Shown here in pieces: positions 40,401-52,400 of a stretch of 64,000 nt of DNA. This DNA is from Trichoplax adhaerens (Eukaryota; Placozoa; Uniplacotomia; Trichoplacea; Trichoplacidae). Position 1 is the first letter of the stretch; each line of letters begins with the position of its first letter. Where the stretch lies: NCBI RefSeq assembly GCF_000150275.1, contig NW_002060967.1, forward strand, positions 124,001 through 188,000. Reading direction: 5' to 3'. The translations under genes were made by a program, and so were the position numbers. The notes beneath the pieces were generated by a model. That model was given only the letters and a program-made list of their open reading frames with translations. It did not search any database and was not told the origin of the DNA.

Positions 40401-41584
40401 TTTGGTCAATTTTATCATTAGCTAAGCTGCTTACAGGAGAAATCGCAGGAAGAAAATTATTTCAGGACAGAACTGGAAGATGTTTTGAAGAAACATTTAA
40501 CGAATTATTCAGTGGTATGGAATAGTTCCTGAAACTACGTAGAGTAACATTGGCCCTACGTACAGCGATAGACTAAGAACTTAAAAGATACTATAATATC
40601 TATACTTGAGAGATATCTTCATGTTACCACCATCTTACAGCTATAAATACTATTGCCTAATGGTAATATCTGTATTGCGAATAGCGATGAAATAAATAAT
40701 AGAGGACCTTAATTTTTATGTTATTTATAGTGGAACGTATACAAGGCATATCTGAACTTAAAGAAAACAAGAACTTCTTATTAATTATTCAGTGTCTGGA
40801 TGAACAATTTTCCTTAATATCAAAGGCCTTAGAAAAATTCCTAAAAAAAAAAGAAATGAAGTATACCGTTTCAGATGAAGTCGATGAAGGCCAACTTCCT
40901 ATAGCTTATTCTATGGTTAAACAAACCGCTGAAGCTGGAAAGGCACGTTTCCATAGCTCTAATCCACCAGTTCTGTATTAATCAGAATATGATAATAACA
41001 GTTCGCAATAATGATCAAAATGCTTATTTTGTTTTATGATGTTTATATTTTCCTACTAATATTAACTTGATTTGGCGAAAAGAATAATTAACTTATACTG
41101 AAACGTTCTAAAAATCTTGAATCAACCAGCATATTTTACTGTTCTATGTTCATTTATTTAGCTATAATTTAATTAGAGACGGATCAAATGTGTTCATCAG
41201 GTATAAATCGAAATTCACTCTGATTATTTTCGTTGATAATAGATTATCATATTCCTCACAAAGAAATTAGTGGAAACGGTCGAAGAATACAGGGAAAATA
41301 GTAGAATCAATTATGATAATGACGATGAGAAAGCTATGATCATCTTCTTTTGGATTACTGTCTTGGAAAGATTAAGAAAACATAAAAATAGTATTGATAT
41401 TATCCTTATCAAAGATAGTAAACTAGATAGTAGTATTATGGTGCAGAATGGAAATAAAATTCTTGGCTTAGATGATCTCCCAATCTATGATATTCAAAGC
41501 AAGAAGGACCAAAACCAAATTCTAAATTGTCTCACACATACGACTCGAGGAGATAAAAATTGGAAAATTTCAAGTGCTGTTTAA
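34415..41584 (+). CDS. Receptor gene C: IL-17-receptor-like type I receptor with SEFIR/TIR domain (10 exons, 549 aa)
   Basis: Exons: 34415-34537, 37133-37337, 38373-38426, 38735-38938, 39211-39489, 39604-39639, 40110-40211, 40422-40514, 40731-40942, 41243-41584. They total 1650 nt in one frame. The signal peptide is MANFSRSYITIFFLFTCIGFSLG; exon 1 ends MCYHRCIAK. Exon 2 has the ladder CYEPCFRPC, x9, CKDFTC, x10, CLSSC. FN3-like exons carry EICTC and the block YCNITKSNVATAILHQ. The TM is WLLGSGLCGTLIAVSLIAIYW; the linker exon is basic. The SEFIR half-exons carry FLLIIQC, helix ALEKFLKKKEMKY, IIIFL at box 2, and IDIILIKDSKLD then LPIYDIQ. Three features are unlike its relatives: the first FN3-like exon is split by a 308-bp intron, the small exon's donor is moved by one codon, and the intron inside the SEFIR domain begins with GC (GGAAAG|GCACGT). 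If that GC donor is not used, the protein ends after exon 9 with a short tail and lacks half the SEFIR domain. Confidence 0.78.
34538..37132 (+). other. Intron 1 of receptor gene C (2.6 kb)
   Basis: Bounded by GCTAAG|GTAAAG and TTTGCAG|CAA, phase 0. Most of it is recognisably collinear with intron 1 of gene D. It holds an internal repeat (aattcagtcttg near 34830 and 35032). The minus-strand frame 36545-36874 has a related but rearranged frame in gene D; the similarity follows from the duplication and I do not call a gene. Confidence 0.6.
36990..37132 (+). repeat. Tandem duplication of the acceptor region before exon 2 of gene C
   Basis: A ~68-bp segment (ttttagaac.....gtgaaaatcgttgcaa...agctaat.gtag) occurs twice, at about 37008-37068 and 37076-37132. 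The second copy carries the real tctctttgcag acceptor. The same doubled structure is present in gene D, so it predates the C/D duplication. Confidence 0.65.
37338..38372 (+). other. Intron 2 of receptor gene C (1.0 kb)
   Basis: Begins GTAAGA at 37338 and ends with tctatag before 38373, phase 1. Collinear with intron 2 of gene D (49610-50743), with shared blocks such as gatatcttttccgt and ttgttgatcctctatttg. Confidence 0.65.
38427..38734 (+). other. Extra 308-bp intron in gene C, absent from genes A, B and D
   Basis: Gene D reads continuously through aatccaggtgcaatgaaa (50796-50813). Gene C has aatgcag|gtatct...ccatactag|gtgcaatgaaa, so the inserted sequence sits in phase 1 and is bordered by AGGT on both sides. 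Splicing restores an exact match to gene D. Without splicing the frame reaches a stop within a few codons. Neither A nor B has an intron here, so a gain in C is the simplest reading. Confidence 0.75.
39604..39639 (+). CDS. Microexon of receptor gene C (36 bp) with shifted donor
   Basis: Homologous to the 33-bp exon 51649-51681 of gene D. In D the exon ends tctG|GTAAGTAAAT. In C one T is missing (tctGGAAGTAAAT), which destroys that donor. The next GT, three bases downstream, gives GGAA|GTAAAT, keeps phase 1 and adds one codon. Exon skipping would also keep the frame. It encodes a short membrane-proximal segment (VSESDYATS). Confidence 0.6.
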
Positions 41585-42300
41585 GGCTATAATTTCTTTG
41601 GATTTCGATCTTTCTTGAATTGCTATAGTACTGAAATTTACTTTAAACACCCACGATTTAAAATGTTGTAAGGTGTGATATTCTTGGAAAATGATATAAG
41701 ATATATTCCAATAAGAGATCGTTTGCTAATCCATGTAAGCGATTCTTAAGCTTCAGTAGTCGAAATTCGACAGTTTTAGCATTGTTGGTCCAGCCAATGT
41801 AAATATAGAATTACTGTAAGCTTTAGTAGTATTTATAAAGAGAAATATCACGATTAATTGCATCGCTTTTATTGCAATTAAACGGTAACAAATCTACTCC
41901 TTGTGTACAAATATTGTAATGCATTATGGCATAATTGAGTGTAAACTGGTTGATTAGCCAATATATCTGTAATATTTTTGCATGAAAATTTATTTTTCTA
42001 CTCTAATGTTAAATTTTATTACCACCTAATACTTTATTACTAACTCACAACTGTCAAATTGATAATAAAACTAGCCATATTCTCTAAATAAACTAACTTC
42101 TGATCTCCACATTTCTGATAATTGGAGATCAAAATGAATAAGACCTTAAATTTTAACCGGCTTGATTGAATTCCGAACTAGCAAAATATTAATCTCAAAC
42201 ATTTGATATCTAAATTATTATCTACGTGCATTATATCGAAGAATTTGAAAATAATAACTTCACTACTAAACACTAAAGAATTCGATTATTTGAAAATTGA
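41585..42300. other. 3' flank of receptor gene C
   Basis: Collinear with 43740-44400 (after the pseudogene) and with 53637-54215 (after gene D). Shared blocks include tactccttgtgtataaatat and tgatctccacattttctg. No coding sequence seen. Confidence 0.6.
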
Positions 42301-43738
42301 AATAAAAAGTTATAGGGATTGACTGGCAATTTCGAAGTTTTGTGGAATCGTTACCTTGATTTTCAATCTCGTGTCTCTCAGTACAAATTACCGTACTTAA
42401 GATTACATCTATTTTCTTGGTAAGAAATGAAGAGTTTTGATTTAGTAAAACAACATTTTCTAAAGCTACACTCGTCAGTCATCATGGCTAGTCTCTACAT
42501 GGGTTATTCTAAAGTTTGCGCTAATATTTCACTAATTTTGTCAATGGATAAAGTGCCTAAAGGAGAAAATAAAGGAAAATTATTTCGGGAAAGAATCGGA
42601 AGCTGTGTCACAAGAATATCATCAAAATGAATAAATCCTAGGTACAGAACAAATCCTAAAGACCACGTAGCGTAGCATTAGCCTTATATTTAATGATAGT
42701 CTAAGAAGTTAATAAATACTATAATTTCTATACTTAAAAGACATCTTCATGTTACTACCATCTTATAGTTATAGATACTACTGACTTGTGATAATATCTG
42801 TAATACGAATAGTGATGAAAAAGATAATAGAGAACCTTATTTTTACGTTCTACACCGGGCATATCTCACTTAAAAAAATGCAAAGATTTTTTACTCATCG
42901 TCTAATATCCGTGAATACACCTTCCCTTAAGGTCAGCGGGATTAGTAAATCTTCGAAAAAACAAAGGTATAAAGCATATCGTTCCCGATGAAATTGATAA
43001 AAACCAAGTTACTGTGTTTATGGACGTAAATACACAATCCAATAAATTTCCAAAGGTCAGTTTTTGTAACTCTAATCCACCAATTCTACTTTAAGCAGAA
43101 TATGATAATAACAATTTGCAATTGTGATTAACGCGTTAATTCGTTTTTGATATGTATATTATGCTATAAATGCACCTGATTTAACAACCGAAATACATTA
43201 TTAACTAATAGTAGAACGTTCTAAAAATCCTTCATCTATCCGTATATTTGCCTTTCTATATCACTTATATTAGCTATAATTTAAAGAAAGGTCAATTATG
43301 TTCATCAGTCATGAATCGAAATTAATTTTTGTTATTTTCGTTGTTGATAGATTATCATTCTCCTCGTACCAGAATTAGTGGAAACTATCGCTGACTACAG
43401 AAGAAAAGGTCCACTCATTGATGATAATCGTGACAAGAGCAAGGATATCGTCATTTTCTGTTAAAAATTGCCTTGCGAAAGTTTATAGAACATCCAAATA
43501 ATATTGACGTTACCCATGCCAAAGATAGTGAACTAGGCAATAGTCCTAGAAAGCAGAATGAAGATGAAATTCTTGGCTTAAAATATCTCTTAATCTATGA
43601 CATTCTAGACAATGAGGACCAAAACCGAATTTTAACTGATCTCACTCATATAACTTTTCATAGGAATCGAAGTCCGAGAATTCTGTCTACTTTTGAAGGC
43701 GTAATTCCTTTAATTTTGATCACTGTTATATTGTAATA
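42300..43738 (+). pseudogene. Truncated SEFIR-half duplicate of a receptor C/D-type gene
   Basis: Homology to gene D starts abruptly at about 42305, in the last bases of the TM exon (ctggcaatttcgaag). It runs through the linker region (~42535-42625), the first SEFIR exon (~42858-43056) and the second (43370-43738). Signal peptide, CX3C module, FN3-like exons and TM are absent. Defects are visible: the TM donor has lost its GTAA, the linker acceptor AG is changed, the first SEFIR exon has lost its acceptor and has indels, and the last exon runs into TAA after a DIVIFC-like stretch where D has DMVIFFW. The GT donor of the first SEFIR exon (AAAG|GTCAGT, intron starting 43057) is still intact, as in D but not in C. 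Unlikely to make a receptor. Confidence 0.8.
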
Positions 43739-44399
43739 ATATTGAAATTAGTGAGCAATATCCGCGATTTAAAATGGTTTAGGATGAAAATTCACGTAGA
43801 ATATATTCAAATAAGAGATTATTTGCTAATCCATGATGACGATTCTGAAGCTACAATACTCCAAATTAAAAAGTTTTCAACATTGTTCGTGTAGCTAACG
43901 TAAACATAGAATTGCAATAAGCTTTAGTAGTATTTATAAAGAGAAATTTCAACATAAATAGCACTGCTTTTATTGCAATTGCAGAGTAACAAATTTACTC
44001 CTTGTGTATAAATACTACAGTACAGTATGGCCTAATTGGGGTAGAAACTGGCTGATTAGCCTACACATCTGTAACATTTTTTCTATAAAAATTTATTTCT
44101 TCACTTTAACATTAAATTTTATTACCACCCAATACTTTAAGACTAACTCATACCCGTAAATTGATAATTAAAACTAGCCATATTCTTTCAATAGACTAAT
44201 TTTTGATCTTCATATTTTCTGATAAACTGAGTGATCAAAATGAAGAAGACTTATGTTTTTACTGGCTTCATTGAATTCTGAATTAACATAATATTAGTCA
44301 TGAACATTTGCATCCAAATTATTGCCTACATGCATAATATCGGAAAATTTGAAAGTAACAAATTTAGTGCTAAACTCTAAAGAAATTGATTATTTATAA

Positions 44400-45800
44400 G
44401 TTCAAATAGGCAGTGTTTCCAGTAGAACTTTAATACAGCTATTCAAATAAGGATAGTGCAATGATAAGCATTTATATTAAAGGGGCTATTAATCTATTCG
44501 TGCAGAAGCTGCAGTATACTGTACGTATATTATGTAGAATTCTTAGGAACGACTGAATATCAATCAAGTAATCTCTTGAAAATAAACAATTATAAATTTA
44601 GGATCTAATGTATAGTACATATTACATCGGTAATATTTAAAACATTTAAAAAATAAGAATTATACTAACAATCTTTCCGAAGACACTTATTATTTGTAAA
44701 TAGAAATATGAATCTTTCAAGTAGAATTTTAATTTAATTGTTCAAGAATAATAATACTCTGTGATTTCTATATAAAAGGTTATTAGTCTATTTGTTCAGA
44801 AAGTACAGTATAAACGATCAAGCAAAATACTAAAGAAGAATCAGTCGTAAAAGAAATGATTATGAAATCAGATATAATGGGTGATATACGAGCCGTATAC
44901 TGTATACGAGTGTATTATAACGGTAAAATTTACTATACCACCAGTTTCTCCAAGAATTTGATAATTTGTAGACAGCGATAGGTAACTTTTAATTAAAGCT
45001 TTCAATATAACTACTCAAGAACGATGTTACTGCAAACCTATATTTACATACAAAGCAATATTAGCCTACTGTATATACTTTAAAATAGCAACTAAACTAC
45101 TACCTTTCTCTAAGGATTTAATCACTTAAATAAATTATGTTAGGCAGTTTTCCAACCAGAATTTTGGTATACCTTCTCGACAATGATACTACCGTAGTGT
45201 ACACTTACATACAAATTAATAATATTCTATATATATAAATTCGAAAAATAACAACTGTAAATATTCTACCAATCTTTCCATAGAATTTGATAATTTATAA
45301 ACAGACACATAATCTTCCAAGTAGAATTTTTACTATAAATACATACTCAACAATGATACTGCAGCAAACTATATATACTATATATAAATGTAAACGACTA
45401 TTAGTTTATATATATAGGTATATATATATTATACATTTGACCTATCTCTCTAGGGAATTTGAAATTGATGCTATCGTAATCTACGCTTACATGCTAAGGA
45501 ATATTTGTCCATATTTACGTAACTACACCATATCTGATCTAGAATTCTTAAGAATTACTGAAAGTAGATCAATTAATCCTTTGCAAGGATTCAAAATTTA
45601 GGTACATACTGTATAATGTATGGTATCGGTAATATTGAAAAGTAAGAATTATATTGGTAATCTCATTCAGAAATCTGGCAATTTATGAATTAAAATAGCT
45701 TGTCCTTCAAATACAAATTACATAAGCTACCCTTGAATGATACTACTATAGTGAATTTTTATTTTTATAAAATTATTAGTCTATTCTCTTCAATAGTAAA
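44400..45800. repeat. AT-rich tandem repeats, unit mostly ~160-172 bp
   Basis: A unit of the form gaatttgataatttgtaaatagac...tttcaagtagaattttaatataactactcaagaatgatact...tttatatacaaagg.tattagtctat recurs. The ggattta/gaatttg marker lies at 44954, 45114, 45283 and 45455; earlier units around 44410 and 44681 are longer. Similar blocks at 54215-55650 follow gene D. The frame at 45287-45601 is part of this repeat. Confidence 0.7.
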
Positions 45801-46484
45801 ACATGAACTTTTGCGGAAACCAACAGTGAAGTATATAGGGTGTAGAATTATTCGGATTTACTGAACACAAATTAAATAAAATCCTTAAGTAGCGGCAATA
45901 ACATTACTATAGCGCTTAATGTATGTATCCAAGCTTCTATATACTAATTACGAGAATTCGATTACCATATCGCGCCAGAGCACGAGCAACTGATCATGTG
46001 AAACTAGGCGAGCATTGCATCTTGCTGTAGCACATATCAGTTTCGGCACTAATTAAGAATTCAATTTTAGCACTAAAGTTACGACGCTACTATCAGTGAA
46101 TTCGGCGATATAGAATCTTCTCTTACCAATAATTATAATTAATTATTGTACCCGTATTATCCCCTTATTCTTATGATAATATAAATAATGTAGAGATACG
46201 TCAACAGTCTATAGAATCCCATATTAGATGAAGAGAAGGATGGAGTAGGTATAGGCTGTCATGCTTTGTTGATAATAACCTGATATACATTGTTATGCTT
46301 ATTTTTAGCGCGATTTAATAACCTTGATTCGAAAGCATCCGGAATAATTACAATGAATCCATGCTTTCACGGCTATTGTATAATCATTTTTATATAGATG
46401 TTATAGGAAATAGTGCAGCAGTATAAAATCGACATCCCATATAGTACTACTGCACACTATTAAGAATTTTCCTTCAAGAATAGC
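45801..46484 (+). promoter_or_regulatory. 5' flank and probable promoter of receptor gene D
   Basis: From about 46120 onward it matches the region before gene C. A TATA-like string (tataaaatc) lies at 46421, 64 bp before the ATG. Nothing coding seen. Confidence 0.35.
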
Positions 46485-49400
46485 ATGACCAAGTTTCTTT
46501 GCAGTTATTTTGCCATCTATTTCCTCTTCACTTGGATTGGATTCACCGTTACAATCACTCCAGATGCTGTCTGGAGATCATTGTGTTTACATCGATGTCA
46601 AGATAAGGTAAAGTAAAAATTTCTTTTACATACGGTAGCCACACATTTTTTTTTTTTGGAGCTTTTCTATTCTTAATTGCTGACGTATAAAATGAACAGC
46701 CGAATAGTAGCCAAACAACTTGATCGATATCACTCTAATATCGCTGTAAGGAACTGGAGTAAAAAGTATAGAAAGCAATTATTACAGTATTGCTGGATAA
46801 ATACTCTAACAGCAATCATTTCGGATATACTTAAAGATGTACATTGTTTTTTTCCATTGAATTAGTTACTTCTTACGATAGAAAGTGATCCATCATTTTT
46901 TTAAGCTTTTTCCGCTACTTTTACAAAATTGAACTTGAAAAAGTTTCATTCCGTTTCTTATTTATTTCTATATCATGCATGATTACTAGAACTATGGTTT
47001 GGATGTTTCTGAATAAACGCGTAATTTATCAATTTATTTTATACCGTATGACTAATTCAATCTTGCAATTTCTGTACGTCCGTTAAAGCTAGTTATGTCA
47101 GCTAGCATGACCCATTTCGTGGCCATCGATTTTATTGATTCATTTTACATGCCGTAAGGAATTCAATCCTACGGCTTTAATGATTGCAATTAAACCACTT
47201 CTAATAGCCTATTGGCCAACTATCACTTGATTGCTAAATCCATGTTGTACATAGAACAGATTAATCTTACGATTTCTTGATTGCCTTATTAGTTAAGCTA
47301 GTATGTCCCTTGTATAAATTCTTTTTACACAAGCGTCGTTTTTCTAAATTCATTCTATTTAAACAAATTCAATCTTGTAATCGATTAATTACCATTTAGA
47401 TTAGTTTTGTCCCCTTGCATCGCCTATTTTGCACTACCGTAGCTTTGATTGATTTTCCTAATACTATCAAAATATCCTTGCCGGCTATCTACGTTAACAT
47501 ATATACTGATGGACTGGCCATGAATAGATGCGCTTAGTAAGAAGCGGCCTTTTAGGAATTACCGTAAATGACAATTTACTACAAGTTAGAGTTTTCAGTT
47601 ACCCACAACCTTATGATAACATTCAACTAATCCGCAATTGGACGGATATCCGGTTGTACTTGTTAAGTGTATATCTAACTATGTCGTTTTTGCGATGTCT
47701 AATCAGATAGGCACATCCAAAGATAAAATATTATATACTATTTTAAGCTTGCTGTATTCGATAGACTTGACGGATCATTTAAAAGTATTTGACTCCTGCT
47801 AAAAAGCTATTCCATCACTCAGCAATGGTAGTAAAATATCTTTTGATAACACTTTGTTTATTTTTATCAATTATGGTGAGAAAAGTAGCAATTTCATAGT
47901 CTTATCGTTATTATTATTGCATGAACGTAGTCTTCAAATAAAAATGAAGATAATCCCCAAAAAACAAATCATAGTTGATAGCTACCTGTTGCTTAGCGGG
48001 GAGCGAAAAATTTCTCGGGAATTATCAACCATTACTCATCTATTAAACTAATTAAGACGGCCCATTCATCTCTTTTGTCGACGTCCGCCATTAAAAAATG
48101 CTGTCGTCTTATAATCAGGTTTCATCTTCTCCGCTTTTAATGGCTTTAGAAAATTTTAGCTACTCATGAAGTAAAGAAGTACGATAAATTATAGTATAGA
48201 TAAAATGATTGTAAAATGGCTAAAACTTACATAACTTGATCCGACATGACCTCCTTTAAAAGTAGAACAACCCCATGGTAAAGAGCCCTTTCCTTTCCGA
48301 TCGATCTCGCTTTGTTTTTGGTAAAGAGTCTTTCCCTTTTCCGATCGATCGCCTTTTATGTCCTATTCGTTCACGAACAGTTGGAAAAAGGAAAAATACA
48401 TTCATTGAATAATACAGCACTTGGTGCCAGTGTTCCCATCGAGGAAATCCGCAATCATTCTTAATTTGAGGAGTAAATCTTATTAGTAGATTCACTAAGT
48501 GTTAAGGCCTATCCTGAAAATCAGCCCATCCCTAGTACATCATTAACATCGCCGCAAATAGTACTAAATTAACTGAATAATAATATGAATTAAATACTTT
48601 ATTGTGTATTAATGGCATAGGCAGCTTCAAGTGTAGTCAGGGCACTGTGATGGCTACCGATTGAAAGCCGAGAGTAAAATGAATCATTAACGAGAGACTC
48701 CATTTTGATACAGAAATAATATTTCAACTACTGTGGTATGGGGAACTTTGGGAAGGCTGTGACATATCAAAATTTACTACTTGTTATTTGCTACTGCGAC
48801 TCGCTACTTATTCTAGTACGGCGGTTCTCTCTTGACAGAGTATAAAGTAAAGATTCTTTATAAATATAAATATAATAGGCAAGGATACTTTAATGGACTA
48901 CTAAATAAAGACCTTCTTTTAGTAGGCCTTGGCTTAAACTAATCTGCTTCATGTTGCTAATCAGAGGATAGAATTCTTTCTCTTTCAATGACACAAAGTC
49001 CAATCGAATTGTGAGGCTATGTGTACTGTATAAGCAAAAGCAAAGAGATTTTCCAATAGCGATGTAACAAGATGTCACGCGATCATTTTTAGTGGGCTTA
49101 ACGTCGTCCATCTTGCTTCTATCGCCTATTTGGATCATTCTTGCTGATTATCGCAATCCATTCTTTATATACCTATAAAGTAAAATCCATAGACGATCCT
49201 GTATACGTCACAATTATTTATATTATACTACAACCTAGTAAAACCTGTATCCGATTTTATACAATTTTGTAAAGGTAATGAAAATTATTGCGATGACAAG
49301 CCAATCATAGTTTTTCTTGGTAGCAAGTTATCCGATTTTATACCATTTTATAATCGTGATAAAGATTGTTGCGATAACAAGCTAATTGTAGCATTTCTTT

Positions 49401-52400
49401 GTAGCAAATTATAAAGGATGCGAGACCTGGATGTATCAAGCCAATTACTCAGGAGTGTTTCAAGCCATGCTTTAGACCTTGCAACACATCATTCAATGGA
49501 GAAAACTATTGCAAAGGCCTTACTTGCCGAAAATTTGCCAACAATCAAAAAAAAATATGCCGTGAATCCTGCAGTTTTGCTGATAAAGTCATCTTTATGA
49601 ACTTACCATGTAAGTCAATCAATATTTGCTAGGATAAATGAACATAGACAGGGAAAAATCTTCTTCTTACTTTCATAACTTAAAATAGAACCGTTAATTC
49701 TTAGTAGAATCACTAGCTACTGTATTGAATAAGATCGAAAAGAAATGGACAACAATGTTAACATAAACAGTATTTACTCTGCACACAGTTCTATAGTTGT
49801 GCTTGCTTGCAGCTACGGAATGCGTATAAGGATAATTAATTTAGTGCTAGAAAGTGATCGCTAAGTATCTTAGCTAGTCTTAAACCTCAAGCTTCAGCAA
49901 CTATTTAATTAATGCAAGAATGCAGCATATTAATAGCTTATCGATTCTGGTATAATTTCCAAAAGCATATGAGAACAATATCTTCATAAAATCATGTTAA
50001 CTACTACCGTATGCTATTTAATAAAATCTAAGTGACGATATTTTTGATATCTTTTCCGTGGAATTAGATAATCAGAGTCTTGTTGATCCTCTATTTGAAC
50101 ATACTTGTAAGTATCGTATTTCAAAATAGATTTATTCTCTGATCAAACTGTGTTGATTCAGTATTCAGATATAATTAGTCTTCGTTAAATCAATCTATGA
50201 TAGGATATTAACCCATTTCATAGGCTTAGTAAACTATTTTATAATATAGAAATGAGAATCTTTCTTAACAACTTGCAATCGATATCTTAATGATAGTGTT
50301 CTGTAGTGTACACAAAACTACTGTAATTAGCTGAAATCACTACACGTTCTTAATTTAAAAGAAAGTATCTATTCTTAAAGTAGAGCCTATTCTGCAAGCT
50401 TGTTTTATGCTTTGCATAATTACCTTCCATCATAGCTAGTAGTTACGGCTACGGCTGTTCAATTTGAAATAATAACAAAAATTAGGGCACAAGCATTGTA
50501 AAACGATAGCTAACACCTACATTAAAATAGTATTCTATTAAGACAATCTGTTTATAATTTGATATGCAAAGAAGTAAGAAGTTGATCAACATTCAAAAGT
50601 AGTTTGTACTGAAGATATCCAATAACATCAATATTTCGCCTTTACATATTTTATAATTATCCTCGGACTAATAAAATCCTTTCTATACCGCTATGACACA
50701 ATGATACTTATTAATTAATGCTATCACATTTTTTGATCTATAGATTGGAATACTGAGGAAAATCTACAAAATTCCCTATGTAATGTCAACAATCCAGGTG
50801 CAATGAAATATATAGCCAGAAATTTGCTGATTGGAAATGAACCCTTCCGAACAAAATCAAACGACGAAATATGCACCTGTTCCATTAACAATCCGTTGTC
50901 CCTCAATATTAGCCATTATATCGTTTCACCTATAAAGTCTTCAGTCGATTATAAAGATGGCAAACTCGTCTTACAAGTGCAATTTCAAGCTAAAGGTTAA
51001 TTCATTTCTTAATTATAATCCTTTTCATAACTTTCGCTCTCCAGTAAACTACTTCTAGTTATTCCACAGCAATGCCAGTTACATCGTAATCCAGTCATTA
51101 TTTAGGTCGTAATAAAGCATTCACTTTTTGGTTCAATTTCTGCCATATTTTATTCTTTTGATCGTATCCTATCTTACTCAAAGTCAAATTTATCCTTTAT
51201 TTCCTTATTGCTACTTTGTCTTAACACATTTCTCTAATTTTTAATCTACAATAGAGAAATTTGTCTACTACGAATTGCGTTACTTCCTCAAGAAACTGAA
51301 TGATGACTCTGGAGCTGTAATTACATACTGTAATATAACTAAAAGTAATGTAGCAACCGCCATCTTGCACCAACCTAAAGATCAACTTCGTTATAACGTT
51401 GATCGAAATAATGATGGAATCAATTTTATCATCATCGTCGTACCTAGTGTTACTAATCTGATTGCCACCACATCCTTAGCGAAACTTACTCCAGCAGCAC
51501 TAGAGTATTTAAACCCTGTTGTCTCTACGATTTCGACTGGTAAGTATTTATGATTATTCTGGACTGAAATAGGTTTATCTATTCTACCACTATATATTAG
51601 ATGAATTATAGGATATTTTATATCTTTTAATAGTTGCTTTTCATACAGAAAATGTATCAGAATCCAATTATGTGACATCTGGTAAGTAAATACTATAATC
51701 TAAACGATATAGAGAGAAATAAATTTGCTATACTGTAGATTCCATATTTCATCGATCGTTTCTAAGTTGAGTTCTGGATGAAGGAAAAATCAACAGAGAT
51801 ATTAACTTTCTATCATTACATATAGTTCTTCATATCGAGCTAGGATAGTTTAATCATTAACTAACGATGATGAAATTGTGAAACGAAATCTTCTTAAACA
51901 TTAAAAATCAATGTTACTTGTTAATCAATTCATATTGCTAATTCTAATTATATTAGTAACTTTAAACAACCGAGTTATCCAGCACCATTGAGTGTTATAT
52001 CTTGCAGAATACCATCTATTGCATTTAATCGCCATTATTCTATATCAATACTTAGCTGTACGATAAAGCAATAGCTAGCAAGTAATCTACTCTACTAGAA
52101 ATTTATCTTCGTTCTCAACCTCCAGACTCTTGCAGTCTTATAGGCCAAAACGTCTTACACTAACATTGAATTTATTTTTAGATCGTACGGAAAAAGATGA
52201 TACCTGGAAATGGCTATCTGTATTAGGTATCTTATTAATTGCAGCTTCTATTTTTGGGATTTACTGGCATTTTCGAAGTAAGTTTTGTGAAATCGTCAAA
52301 ACTATTTTTAAATTTATACCTTTCAGTATGAATTACTTAAGATTACATCTAGTAAAACAATATTTTCTGAAAGCTGCACTCGTTATTCATCATAGCTATT

